Shown here: positions 10,760 to 22,062 of the stretch, one piece after another
How positions within the stretch are numbered: the first letter of the stretch is position 1
Layout of the letters: each line of letters begins with the position of its first letter
From: Gadus chalcogrammus
Lineage: Eukaryota; Chordata; Actinopteri; Gadiformes; Gadidae
Direction: 5' to 3'
Length of the DNA: 64,000 nt
NCBI RefSeq assembly: GCF_026213295.1
Contig: NC_079434.1
Location: forward strand, 8,867,698 to 8,931,697
The notes under the pieces: generated by a model
Told to the model about the DNA's origin: nothing
Database searches by the model: none
The model's input: the letters and a program-made list of their open reading frames with translations, nothing else
Translations under genes and position numbers: made by a program

Positions 10760-11245
10760 AAATTAGTTATAGGGTTTTTCACTGTTGCAACCCTCAACCT
10801 GTTTGCATGAATGCCAAATGTATTTTCAACCACTCTCCTTGTACTGACGGTAGTAGCCATTGTCTGTGGAACATCATCCTGCATGGTTTCCTCTTAATGA
10901 GGTCAGGCCTTAAAGGATATTCCTCATCTCCCACAAACATGTATGGCATCATTTTTACGTCAGAGTGGTGCAACGGCTCAGGTGGAGGAAAATTCAGGTC
11001 CTTTGCCTCCCGCCGGTTAGAGTGAGTGTACAGCATAGCATCTGATACCCTACCTTGGGTACCCACACTGGGATAGATGTAGTTGTGGTTTGCATCCAGA
11101 GCAGCCGTCATTATCACAGAGTGTGGATGTGGTAAAGGCTGTCACTTTTTCCTTGAGGTTGAATGTGATTTCCTTCAAGCGCACCCCGCATTTAATTTGT
11201 AAGTCCCAGGCTATTGTACACCATTCTGCCTCTGTTGATGGTGTC
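10760..11245 (-). pseudogene. PIF/Harbinger transposase remnant
   Basis: The minus-strand frame from 11117 to 10794 reads through a DDE_Tnp_4-type core: first Asp in TAALDANHNYIY, glycine/SDA box (GTQGRVSDAML) and second Asp in YMFVGDEEYPL. The third acidic residue (RRVVENTFGI) lies in another frame near 10850, so a one-base shift separates it. Further upstream (about 11245-11150, minus strand) a frame with PSTEAEWCTIAWDLQIKCG resembles the region preceding the first Asp, followed by disruption. The MYB-like partner gene and terminal repeats were not found. PIF/Harbinger elements normally make 3-bp target duplications. Clearly inactive. Confidence 0.7.
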
Positions 11246-12150
11246 TAGCAATAGAAGAAAATAACGGTTAAGGCTATGAGTTCAACTAAGTTTGGGACAC
11301 TGATTGTTATATTTGCCACAGATGGCACAATTAAAATGTCTGCCATACTGTGGATAGGAATTCATGACCTAAGTTAGTTAAATTAATTATGTACAAATAA
11401 TAGCGGTAACAGCCAAACCCCATCAAAATACAAATATTGTACATTTGTAAAGGAGACTATGGCCATATTGCTTAAAAGAGTGTTTTATCTTGATGTCTAT
11501 TATATGTGGTTGTGTGATTGGTTGGACTCAATTTATCTGGTGGGCTGGAGTTTACCAGCCACTCATACTAGCTGACGGAGAAGGCATGATACTCTCTTCA
11601 TCTCTAATATAATTATATATTATATATATATATATATATATATGAGAAAAATACTAAATTGTTTAAGTAAAAAGATCCTGAAAAGCATAACATCCTATCA
11701 TCATCACTTTGGTTCCATTTAACCTTTTTAAGACATTGCTCAAGGACCACCTGTCTCATTCACGTAATCTTTTTATTTTATTTTTAATTGTCTGTTTGTT
11801 TGTTTTTTCTGCTCTTAACATTTTTTATCCTGTTATTTCTGCTAAATTCCTAAATCTATGTATCCTTTGTATTCCCCTGTACTTTGTATTCAAATGTATT
11901 CACTCGACATCATTGCAAATGAATGAATTTTAGTTTAAATAAATAAATCAAGATCAAACAAATCATCAGTTTTTCATTTATCTTAAATCCTAACTGTAAC
12001 ACATTATCAACATAAGCAAAATATGTTTATTGATAGGATGCCCTCTACTGGACAGGACGTTTAATAGTGGCATTGGCCATACATACACCTGTATGTTCAT
12101 TGTATAGGTACATAGGAAGTATCAATAATAGGCACAATCTTAGCATCAAT
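11246..12150. other. Gene-free AT-rich stretch with AT microsatellite
   Basis: A pure TA run lies at about 11617-11643. The remainder is AT-rich without recognisable coding similarity; a T-rich block with aataaataaat lies near 11938. Confidence 0.5.
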
Positions 12151-12157
12151 TGTTGAA

Positions 12158-12236
12158 TTCAATTCAATTCAATTTTATTTGTATAGCCCTTAATCACCAT
12201 TACAATCTCAAAGGGCTTAACAGGCCAAACATTTGT
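12158..12236 (+). repeat. Dispersed fish repeat tail
   Basis: ttcaattcaattcaattttatttgtatagccc followed by aaagggcttaaca is the widely scattered fish repeat motif I recognise from many teleost genomes. Its family was not determined. Confidence 0.5.
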
Positions 12237-12567
12237 GGCAAAATCGAATATAATTAGAATATATAAATAATTACTAATGAAATTCGAATGGGATTATAGA
12301 GGAATCAATTGCAGGCCGCCTGCTGCGCCATCTGATCGAAGCAGACAACGGCAATATGCCTTCCCGCGCACCTCGTTCGACTTTGTTCTTTTTGGTGTGT
12401 GCCACCACTCATGAACAAGAATATAGGGGAACAGTGTGCACCAATATGAAAGACATTCATAAACATACATGCAAGCTCCCACACACATACCTAGACACAC
12501 ACCTTCCCAATTCATGTATTGTCATCCTTTTCTGACGGCCCAGCAGAGTTCAGTTCAGTTGTACAGT

Positions 12568-13683
12568 TTAACACTTCAGTTTAGGATCATGAACTTGGTC
12601 CCACAAGACGAAAATCTGGTGCGGCTGAAAGCGGTGCACCATCAGAACGTCCTTGAAGAAACACGGGTCATAAGGGTCCACTTTCGGTGGGAGGCGAAGT
12701 CCTCCGGGATTCATGCCAACATGGGAGGAGGGTTTGAGTCCTGCCCTGGCCAGGCACATCCCCATGTACACATCGTCGATGGGATGCAGAGCAACCGACT
12801 TGGACATCTCGAATAGCACCTTGGCCGTGTGGCGGGACAGCAGGTAGCCTCCCCCGCTACAGTACGCAGGGTAGGTGTCCGATGCCTGCACCTGAACGGG
12901 AACAAAGTACTTGTTTGGTTCTCGAACAGGCCCAGTGCCTTCCATAAGGCTTCCCACAAAGAGGTGCTCGTCACTGTCACGGCTTCCGTTGACACCCTGG
13001 AGGTATTCCACCATGTTGTCTGTGTGGGCAAAGATGTCGTCGTCACCGTTGAGCAGGAAGTGGGCCCGGGGACAGTGGTCCTCCAGCCACTCAAGGAACA
13101 GGACTTGCTTCAGGGTCAAGTTCAAGAAGGACTCCTCAAAGTCCCATTGGAGAATGTCACCATAGTTCCTGTTCTCCACCTCCATTTGCTGGTTCATCCA
13201 CTGCTTCTGCAAGTTAGCACCCGGTGTCCCCGAGATGAAGACCCTGCGGATCCAGGCCCCGTTGTGTTTCCGCTCCTCAGCCCAGGTCGCCCGGAGGGCT
13301 TGTCTCCGCTCGTAGTTCTCTGGTTGGGACTTGATGACCAGCAGAAGGAAAATGTCAGATCCATCTGTCACTCCACATTTGTGGGGAAGGTCGAGCATCA
13401 AGGGAAAGTGTTTACAGTGCCGGTAAGACAGGAAGTTCTGGAGGCGCACAGGGAGGTCGGAGAAGCCAGTGATGTTGACCATGGACCGGTTCCGATGGCA
13501 TGGGGGCCAGGGGCGGAGGCTACGTCTCGAGACGGCGGGTGGCATATTGGGACTCAGTTGGTCTTGAGTGAGGAGCTGAACATCATTGGAGGGTGGAGGG
13601 GGAGGATGTTGGCTGGTCCAGAGAAGGATCACTATCAGGCACGAGGCCACCATCAGAATCAGATATTTTCTTATCCTTTTCAT
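12568..13683 (-). CDS. b3gnt3-like: Beta-1,3-N-acetylglucosaminyltransferase, B3GNT3-like
   Basis: A 371-residue type II membrane protein of the Golgi, glycosyltransferase family 31. It should add GlcNAc in beta-1,3 linkage to galactose, extending poly-lactosamine or O-glycan core chains. A short cytoplasmic tail (KRIRK) is followed by a signal-anchor (about residues 7-24: YLILMVASCLIVILLW), a proline-rich stem, then the catalytic domain: FLLLVIKSQPENYERRQALRATW, GDILQWDFEESFLNLTLK, the metal-binding DDD in LLNGDDDIFAHTDNM, YPAYCSGGGYLLSR and PIDDVYMGMCL. N-glycosylation sequons include NRS, NIT, NLT and NGS. I take the ATG at 13683-13681; a 3' splice site (ttccattgcag) lies six bases upstream, giving the single coding exon typical of the family. 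No frame damage is visible. Fish carry several b3gnt3 paralogues, so the exact number cannot be assigned; b3gnt2 or b3gnt7 is less likely. Confidence 0.93.
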   Translation of the reverse strand: MKRIRKYLILMVASCLIVILLWTSQHPPPPPSNDVQLLTQDQLSPNMPPAVSRRSLRPWPPCHRNRSMVNITGFSDLPVRLQNFLSYRHCKHFPLMLDLPHKCGVTDGSDIFLLLVIKSQPENYERRQALRATWAEERKHNGAWIRRVFISGTPGANLQKQWMNQQMEVENRNYGDILQWDFEESFLNLTLKQVLFLEWLEDHCPRAHFLLNGDDDIFAHTDNMVEYLQGVNGSRDSDEHLFVGSLMEGTGPVREPNKYFVPVQVQASDTYPAYCSGGGYLLSRHTAKVLFEMSKSVALHPIDDVYMGMCLARAGLKPSSHVGMNPGGLRLPPKVDPYDPCFFKDVLMVHRFQPHQIFVLWDQVHDPKLKC

Positions 13684-13689
13684 CCTCAC

Positions 13690-14002
13690 TGCAATGGAAT
13701 AAACGTGGTAAAACCATTGTAAATTATTGTAAAGGCATCTACCTGCAATTGATCAGCTAATTCTTAGTCATCTTTATATCACTTTAGCAGAGAAAGAAAC
13801 ACAATAACATTACACACACAAATTGATGCATCGATAAAAAGTATTTTCTCATACTGACCGCATCATACTGATCATCATACTGCTGATTTAATGATCTGCA
13901 AGATCTGTCAGCTGCACACCAACCATTATAACTTTCCATTACAAAAGCAGCTACAGCCACGGTTACTTGGCCGAGGCACAGCCACTGAGTGTTGACTCAC
14001 TC
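13690..14002. other. Intron/upstream sequence of the b3gnt3-like gene
   Basis: AT-rich, no coding features. It joins the acceptor of the b3gnt3-like coding exon to the start of the 5.56-kb tandem array, so any 5' untranslated exon must lie in or beyond that array. Confidence 0.5.
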
Positions 14003-14080
14003 ACTTGGATGAAACCATCATAGAAAGATTTTGCATTTAGCCTTTCATGCTATGAAAACCCTCACTGTATACTGACTCTT

Positions 14081-14449
14081 TTAACATGTTCGGCGTCGTA
14101 CATGCCTTTGGTAAACTATGGCAACATTGGTTTCAGAAGGGTGGTTTGATGGTAAACCCATGTCCCATACAACTTTGGTTTTGGATTTACTAGCTGCAAT
14201 CTCTTTTTGCATTACATTGGCTGGTGTTAAGGATAAGGACTGCAACGAGCAGACTGCACACAGATCTCTCACGGCCCGGTGATTTTCCCATTGTTTGATG
14301 CCATGCAATTAGTGGGTGTGTTAGCCATCATTAAATGCAGAGCACAACATTAAAAACAAACAATTTCGTGGCAATAGGACTTACTTTTGCAAAAGAAGAA
14401 CATCCAACGGAAGCTTTATCCTCACTTGCCAAATCCAGATAGCTTTGAA
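14081..14449 (-). other. Possible minus-strand exons in array unit 1
   Basis: On the minus strand, 14449-14394 reads as a short exon (IQSYLDLASEDKASVG in frame) between a good acceptor (ctttttcacag) and a donor (AAAAGTAAG). An open frame of 75 codons follows at 14308-14081. I do not recognise the protein. The same sequence is repeated in units 2 (about 19642-20010) and 3 (about 25202-25570). It could be part of an unknown mobile-element gene or chance. Confidence 0.25.
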
Positions 14450-16444
14450 TATCTGTGAAAAAGCACATGGATCAAATGAGCTAGTAAAAGGCTTCTCTAA
14501 TTCATGCAGCCTTAGAACCAACTAGAAAACTAGAATGTGTAAAAGCAGTAATAGGTGGAAAATGTGTAAAATAATTTAGGAATTAAGGCCGAAATATTAC
14601 CAGTGGATGAAAGCATTCACAAAAATTAATTGATTGTTGGACCATTTAGGAAACAATATATTCCTTGTTTTGTGGACATAAGCTCCTGCGTGCTGCCTTA
14701 CTATTCAGTTGGAGTGGGAAATGCACGAGAGTTCAACAGATACCCAATCCTTACTAATATTGTGCAGCCATAGTTTCTAGATCAGGGATGGGCAACATCA
14801 TCACCATCAGGGGGCCACATGACCGCCCACAACAAGTATGGGATATGAGAGAAACTACAAAATAATTCTAAATAAGAACAAAATATTTGTATATATATGA
14901 CTATGTTAACTATGACTATGTTTTTCTTGATCAAGTTTTCTGTAAAAAAAAAAGAGAAAAAATGTACTTTTTATTAATTTTATTATTATTTTTAAATTAT
15001 CTGCGGGCCCCCCTGAGTGAAGTGTAAATAGGAACACTTAACCCAGGTAATGAGCTTTTCAAAGAGAAAAGATTGCAATGTATTGAGTTTCATTGGCACG
15101 CAAAGTGGTAAGACCAGAAAGACGGATGCTACCGCCACCCTACCCAGCTAAAAAAAGTAACTAAAATACGTAATTCGGTGGTCATACAAACGGGAGGATT
15201 GAGTTGTGTAGGGGATTCAACTTTGCACCTGGGACTGTACGACCCCAATCAATTGGACCAATACATTCAGCAGGAAAAGCTGGTATGGAAAGATGTAAAT
15301 ACCCCAGGACAAAATGCACCTTTAATAAAGCCAACAATGAAACAGCATCTACAACTTTGAAATGTTTTAGTCACAAAGTGTGACAAAAGTGACACAAGGG
15401 TGGGAAACTTTAAGGGACATTTTCTCACTACTAGATTTGAAAAAAAACATTAAAAGGTTGTTCTATTAGGATCCCAAAGGGTGGATCAATGATATTGTGG
15501 CTTCCCGAACAAATATGAAACAAAAACAAAGTAGTGGTAGGTTTGAGTCATATGCCTATGGTGTACAAGTAATACAAATGAAGATTGTTGTTCATTATCC
15601 AAAAGATAAGCTTTAGGAGAGCAATTACATGCTACACAAGTCAAATGGTGTTGCAAAACAGAATGGCACAAGAAATGCTGTGGCAGAGAATGCAGGTGTT
15701 TGCTTACACTGTGTTTTTCGGTATTAAGTTGCAAAATGAAACTCAAAACATTAAGCCTTAAAGTTATTTTTTGTATTTTGTAGCCTACCTTTTGTACCGA
15801 TAGAATAACACGATTTATATTCCTGTTCATCACCCAAACTATGTGAAGAAATGTTAAATGTCCTACCCTTCTTGTAGTAGAGATATGTGGGTTCTTGCTG
15901 GAGCCACAAACCACCAGGGAACAAGGATTATATCAGATTCAGATTCAGACTATTGTCATTGTTCAAACTTGTACAATGAAAGCATCGTTCATAGTTTATT
16001 CGTCACTCTCATTTTAGCACAGTGGGTTTTGTCATATTTGTTTTAAGATGTGATTGATTGTCCTTTGTATCTTTTGTATCAGGATGTTTATTTAACAGGT
16101 GAACAGGGTTCATCAAATAACAGGCAGCTGTTGCGTGGCCACAAACTATATTTCTCCGACCTCCGTGCATAGCCGCGGGAACGTATTCTCAGCAGGAGGT
16201 GCTGGAAAAAAAAACTCAGCCTGCACTAGACTCGCAACTCGCTACATTGATAAAAAAGATATATAGCAGCGCAGCTCAATTACACCAGTGCATGCGCGCA
16301 CAGTCGAAAATCGATCGTTGTGTTCACACCATGGTTCACATCCAGCTGCTCACAGAACAAGGTTTAGCGCACCACTGCTCCCCTCACACTTTTTCATAGG
16401 CCTATAACTTTTTTTCAGCACTAGGTCATATGAGCATTAAATAA

Positions 16445-16480
16445 ATGCTGCGTCTCAAAATGCCTTTTGAGACGCAGCAT
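16445..16480. repeat. 36-bp hairpin (16-bp arms, 4-base loop)
   Basis: atgctgcgtctcaaaa, loop tgcc, then its exact reverse complement. It sits 22 bp before the long-TIR element and is repeated at 22005 and 27565. Confidence 0.8.
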
Positions 16481-16502
16481 TTAGCAGCAGCGAGGATGAC
16501 TC

Positions 16503-17074
16503 ACCGCGGTGAAGTTAGTTTAGGTTGGATATTCGACGGATATTCAGTCCAGTTCCAGCCGCGACTTCACGGAGATTTGCCCCGCAATAGCTGCAGGAGA
16601 ACGGTTAGCACACCTCGCAGAGCCTCGCAGTGAATCGCTGGAAACTGATTTAGGGACCGTCTATAAATTACTTCACGTAAATATATCAATACAAAATACT
16701 TGCAGTTTTTTCAATAGCTTCCATGCCATGTGACCCAGTGACTCCAAACCAGTATCTAATTGTATTATTAAACCCTGAGAATAAGACACACCACTTGTTA
16801 TGGTATTTTAGTGCTTCCTCTATTTTATATGAATATTAATATGCAGGAATTATCATATTTCTTTCAATAGCTTCCATGCCAAGTGACCTAGTGACTCCAA
16901 ACCAGTATCCAATTGTAATGGTAATAGTCAGTTTCCAGCGATTCACCGCGAGGCTCTGCGAGGTGCGCTAACCGTTCTCCTGCTGCTATTGTCGGGCAAA
17001 TCTCCGTGAAGTCGCGGCTGGAACTGGACTGAATATCCGTCGAATATCCAACCTAAAACTAAATTCACCGCGGT
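16503..17074. mobile_element. 572-bp long-TIR element, unit 1
   Basis: Terminal inverted repeats of about 150 bp begin ACCGCGGTGAA at both ends. Flanking GGATGACTC (16494-16502 and 17075-17083) is a 9-bp target duplication. Long TIRs with a 9-bp duplication point to a Mutator-like (MULE) non-autonomous element. Inside are two direct copies of a roughly 55-bp box (ttcaatagcttccatgcc, at about 16709 and 16861). No ORF is credible. Confidence 0.75.
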
Positions 17075-17339
17075 GGATGACTCGCTTTGCCACGGGCCGA
17101 AACAGTGCGGAGCGACCACAGCCAGAGCGAACCCAGCGGGGCAGGAGTGTCAGGAATAGTCTTTGGTGTACACATCAGTACGGCCTATTTGCACTAGGCC
17201 TACTGTTTAGTGGCAATGCAGTGTTTTATTCTATGCCTTTTTTTTTTCGTATATTATTTCAATGAATACAATTTATTTATTTATAAAAACAAGATCTGGC
17301 CTTCAAATCTTTTTTCCAAATATAGGTCGTCTTACCAAT

Positions 17340-17552
17340 ACCCAGATAGCAAAATGACGTTGAATCAACGTTGAAATATGATCAGGCACTGACGTTGAAA
17401 AGACGTTGTTTCGATGTTGAAAGCGCAGTTACGTCCGACATCGAATCAACGTCGGATTTTCAACCATAACTGACGGAGATTCAACCAGCTTTCAACCATA
17501 ATCTAAACACCGTTAATAAGGTTGATTTTTAGTTGATTTAATATTGAAACAG
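17340..17552 (+). repeat. Dispersed repeat with gttgaatcaacgttg motifs, unit 1
   Basis: Contains repeated acgttgaatcaacgttgaaa, ttcaaccataatctaaaca and ttgatttaatattgaaaca boxes. The last two recur just downstream of the Gmr1-like 3' LTR at 41770-41870. It is a fish dispersed repeat of unnamed family, interrupted by the solo LTR that follows. Confidence 0.55.
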
Positions 17553-17800
17553 TGTGTGACGGTCACAGGGTTGCCTTGTGTGGTGGTGGTGCTGCTTCTG
17601 GTGTGTTCTGTGTTGCAGGTTGCTGGTTGGTGGATTATCACCTAACGAGATGCAGCTCACCTGAGCAGGCTGGGCTCAGGAGCCTATAAAGCAGCCCGAT
17701 CAAGTGACTCCTGTCTCTTCCTGGCCTGCAGCCCGATCCTTAGTTTCTCTTATGTTTGTTTGTTCACGGTATTCTTTAATAAATTCATTAAGTTCATACA
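17553..17800 (+). mobile_element. Solo LTR of Gmr1-like element, unit 1
   Basis: 248 bp from TGTGTGACGGTCACAGGG to TTCATACA. It is the same as the 3' LTR at 41455-41701 except for about two differences (an extra C in gactcctgtctc and C for G in tttctcttatg). It has a TATA-like agcctataaagcag and an aataaa signal. No matching target duplication: it is flanked by ACAG on the left and CTGT on the right, an inverted rather than direct pair. Repeated at 23113 and 28673. Confidence 0.85.
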
Positions 17801-18380
17801 CTGTAAAAAAAAAAAAAAAGTTGAGAAAACGCAAATTATCAAGGCAACCTGATGCAACCACATTTTTGAGTTCTCTCAACTTTGGACTACTATTGTTGAC
17901 CTGACTAAGAAAAACAAGTTGACATATGAGTTATGCCAACTTGGATCCTCTTGTTCACCTAATTGTGATATTTACGTCGGACAAACAATAAAATTCATGC
18001 TTCAATGCCATGTATTTTTACCTTCAACAAACTTAGAAATTCTTGTTGAAACTTTGAACTGTTGTTGACTTAACTAAGATTTCCGAGTTTATATACGAGT
18101 TATGCCAACTCGATCTTGTTCACCCAATTATGATATTTACGTCGGACCAACAATAAAATCCATGCTTCATTTCGATGCATTTTTACCTTCAACAAACTCA
18201 GAAATTCTCGTTGAAACTTTGACTACTGTTGTCGACTTAACTAAGATTTCCGAGTTTATATACGAGTTATGCCAACTCGATCTTGTTCACCTAATTATGA
18301 TATTTATGTCGGACCAACAATAAAATCCATACTTCAATTCAATGTATTTTTACCTTCAACAAACTCAGATATTCGTGTTA
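17801..18380 (+). repeat. About 168-bp tandem repeats, unit 1
   Basis: After an A-run and a short inverted repeat (gttgagaaaa ... ctctcaac), about three copies of a 167-169-bp unit follow, marked by ttatgccaac at 17931, 18100 and 18267, each with gatatttacgtcggac and ttaccttcaacaaac. Repeated at about 23361-23940 and 28921-29500. The small ORFs inside are periodic products of the repeat. Confidence 0.8.
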
Positions 18381-18877
18381 CTTAAGTGAGAAAAGTTCCT
18401 TTATAAATGAAGTAACAATAATGTTGCTGTAATTGTATTTAAGAAATGCTAAATGAATAAATAGCACACATCAAAAGGTATCTGAAAACTTTGTATTTCT
18501 CTTATTCAGAAACATGTTCAACACCACCATGGAACTTGAAACATAGTAGCACATTATATCAAGGAACTATCAAGGAATAATCCCACACATTTCTTTATCA
18601 CAGGCAGAGGAGAATGGCATGCTTAAAATGAGAACACATGCAAGCGTGTACAGACACGGAGGTGTTACTAAAACAATCACAAACTTGAACAGTTGACAGT
18701 GGATATATGCACCTCTTGCAAACTGGTGCCTGAAACAATTTTGAAAATAAAAATATATTATTTAAAGTTTTCCTTGAGGACTTGCAAGTTTTAAATCACT
18801 GGCTGTGAATATTTACAAGCACCAACCACAATGCACTAGAACAGGCATAAAACAAAGGTTGGCCTCCACATTAAGAG

Positions 18878-19183
18878 TCACAGCAAAAGCTTTGTTTTCA
18901 GAGACCTTGTGCGCTGGGAGCACTGAGAGCCAAGTTCGAAAAAGATGGTCTGAATTGCTTCAAAGGTGTACCTCATCTCCTTCGGATAATCAATGTTCAT
19001 TGCATATAGTAGGCCAAAGAGGTATGCGATGGCAGTGCCGAGGTCTGGCAGGTCAGGTAGCACGATGGAACCTTCCAACACAACAGCCCAGTCCCGCACG
19101 TTTGGTGAAACAGCAGGATCATCTTCTTCAGGGACAGCAAGGAGACCCACAGACACGCCTCTGAGCACTCTTTCGTCAGTTTC
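18878..19183 (-). pseudogene. Orphan last exon of SAMD3-like gene, unit 1
   Basis: Identical in content to the functional-looking last exon at 29994-30299: acceptor ttttcctcag, then ETDERVLRGVSVGLLAV through LFGLLYAMNIDYPKEMRYTF to a stop. The other exons of the gene lie only to the right of unit 3, so this copy has no partner exons within 5 kb. It is a by-product of the tandem duplication. Confidence 0.8.
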
Positions 19184-19234
19184 CTGAGGAAAAGTAACAG
19201 ATGCATGATTGAGAGCTAGTTCGAACAAAAGGAT

Positions 19235-19563
19235 GTAATTGGGCCCCGACTGATATGGATTTATTGGGGCCGATTAAATTCTAAAAATATTTTTTAACCC
19301 TTAAAGATCCCATGCCATGCTATTTTATGGATGCTTTAATATAGGTATTAGTGGGCCACAAAGACAGTATTCAAAGACGTCCCCGAAATTCAGCCGTGGT
19401 GCAGTTACAGCCACTCCGAGCCAGTCGCACATTGAGCTTCCCCCAAATGCGCTGTTTCGGTGGGCGTGTCAAAAGAGGGTAAAGGAGGGGGTGGGGGTGT
19501 GGCCCTGAGCAGCTTGTAGCCATGGTACCATGCGCTCTGTTTACGGTGGATGCATCGCAATGG
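19235..19563 (-). repeat. Dispersed fish repeat at the unit end
   Basis: The block ccatgccatgctattttatg ... ggtattagtgggcc ... gcgctgtttcggtgggcgtg is a repeat I know from many fish genomes. It is also present at 24795-25123 and 30351-30679, so it lies at each tandem junction and may have helped misalignment. Family not assigned. Confidence 0.5.
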
Positions 19564-22062
19564 ACTTGGATGAAACCATCATAGAAAGATTTTGCATTTA
19601 GCCTTTCATGCTATGAAAACCCTCACTGTATACTGACTCTTTTAACATGTTCGGCGTCGTACATGCCTTTGGTAAACTATGGCAACATTGGTTTCAGAAG
19701 GGTGGTTTGATGGTAAACCCATGTCCCATACAACTTTGGTTTTGGATTTACTAGCTGCAATCTCTTTTTGCATTACATTGGCTGGTGTTAAGGATAAGGA
19801 CTGCAACGAGCAGACTGCACACAGATCTCTCACGGCCCGGTGATTTTCCCATTGTTTGATGCCATGCAATTAGTGGGTGTGTTAGCCATCATTAAATGCA
19901 GAGCACAACATTAAAAACAAACAATTTCGTGGCAATAGGACTTACTTTTGCAAAAGAAGAACATCCAACGGAAGCTTTATCCTCACTTGCCAAATCCAGA
20001 TAGCTTTGAATATCTGTGAAAAAGCACATGGATCAAATGAGCTAGTAAAAGGCTTCTCTAATTCATGCAGCCTTAGAACCAACTAGAAAACTAGAATGTG
20101 TAAAAGCAGTAATAGGTGGAAAATGTGTAAAATAATTTAGGAATTAAGGCCGAAATATTACCAGTGGATGAAAGCATTCACAAAAATTAATTGATTGTTG
20201 GACCATTTAGGAAACAATATATTCCTTGTTTTGTGGACATAAGCTCCTGCGTGCTGCCTTACTATTCAGTTGGAGTGGGAAATGCACGAGAGTTCAACAG
20301 ATACCCAATCCTTACTAATATTGTGCAGCCATAGTTTCTAGATCAGGGATGGGCAACATCATCACCATCAGGGGGCCACATGACCGCCCACAACAAGTAT
20401 GGGATATGAGAGAAACTACAAAATAATTCTAAATAAGAACAAAATATTTGTATATATATGACTATGTTAACTATGACTATGTTTTTCTTGATCAAGTTTT
20501 CTGTAAAAAAAAAAGAGAAAAAATGTACTTTTTATTAATTTTATTATTATTTTTAAATTATCTGCGGGCCCCCTGAGTGAAGTGTAAATAGGAACACTTA
20601 ACCCAGGTAATGAGCTTTTCAAAGAGAAAAGATTGCAATGTATTGAGTTTCATTGGCACGCAAAGTGGTAAGACCAGAAAGACGGATGCTACCGCCACCC
20701 TACCCAGCTAAAAAAAGTAACTAAAATACGTAATTCGGTGGTCATACAAACGGGAGGATTGAGTTGTGTAGGGGATTCAACTTTGCACCTGGGACTGTAC
20801 GACCCCAATCAATTGGACCAATACATTCAGCAGGAAAAGCTGGTATGGAAAGATGTAAATACCCCAGGACAAAATGCACCTTTAATAAAGCCAACAATGA
20901 AACAGCATCTACAACTTTGAAATGTTTTAGTCACAAAGTGTGACAAAAGTGACACAAGGGTGGGAAACTTTAAGGGACATTTTCTCACTACTAGATTTGA
21001 AAAAAAACATTAAAAGGTTGTTCTATTAGGATCCCAAAGGGTGGATCAATGATATTGTGGCTTCCCGAACAAATATGAAACAAAAACAAAGTAGTGGTAG
21101 GTTTGAGTCATATGCCTATGGTGTACAAGTAATACAAATGAAGATTGTTGTTCATTATCCAAAAGATAAGCTTTAGGAGAGCAATTACATGCTACACAAG
21201 TCAAATGGTGTTGCAAAACAGAATGGCACAAGAAATGCTGTGGCAGAGAATGCAGGTGTTTGCTTACACTGTGTTTTTCGGTATTAAGTTGCAAAATGAA
21301 ACTCAAAACATTAAGCCTTAAAGTTATTTTTTGTATTTTGTAGCCTACCTTTTGTACCGATAGAATAACACGATTTATATTCCTGTTCATCACCCAAACT
21401 ATGTGAAGAAATGTTAAATGTCCTACCCTTCTTGTAGTAGAGATATGTGGGTTCTTGCTGGAGCCACAAACCACCAGGGAACAAGGATTATATCAGATTC
21501 AGATTCAGACTATTGTCATTGTTCAAACTTGTACAATGAAAGCATCGTTCATAGTTTATTCGTCACTCTCATTTTAGCACAGTGGGTTTTGTCATATTTG
21601 TTTTAAGATGTGATTGATTGTCCTTTGTATCTTTTGTATCAGGATGTTTATTTAACAGGTGAACAGGGTTCATCAAATAACAGGCAGCTGTTGCGTGGCC
21701 ACAAACTATATTTCTCCGACCTCCGTGCATAGCCGCGGGAACGTATTCTCAGCAGGAGGTGCTGGAAAAAAAAACTCAGCCTGCACTAGACTCGCAACTC
21801 GCTACATTGATAAAAAAGATATATAGCAGCGCAGCTCAATTACACCAGTGCATGCGCGCACAGTCGAAAATCGATCGTTGTGTTCACACCATGGTTCACA
21901 TCCAGCTGCTCACAGAACAAGGTTTAGCGCACCACTGCTCCCCTCACACTTTTTCATAGGCCTATAACTTTTTTTCAGCACTAGGTCATATGAGCATTAA
22001 ATAAATGCTGCGTCTCAAAATGCCTTTTGAGACGCAGCATTTAGCAGCAGCGAGGATGACTC

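Noticed and set aside
10408..11025. 205-codon plus-strand open frame
   Set aside because: It crosses the right TIR block of the Ginger-like element and the antisense of the Harbinger remnant; no coherent domain. A chance frame.
12829..13722. 297-codon plus-strand frame
   Set aside because: Antisense shadow of the b3gnt3-like coding exon; composition follows the real gene on the other strand.
15486..15914. 142-codon minus-strand frame, repeated at 21046 and 26606
   Set aside because: Copied unchanged only because the whole 5.56-kb unit is copied; no recognisable domain, splice context or codon bias.
18102..18323. Repeated small frames (ending MIFMSDQQ) in the 168-bp repeats
   Set aside because: Periodic product of the tandem repeat, not a gene.
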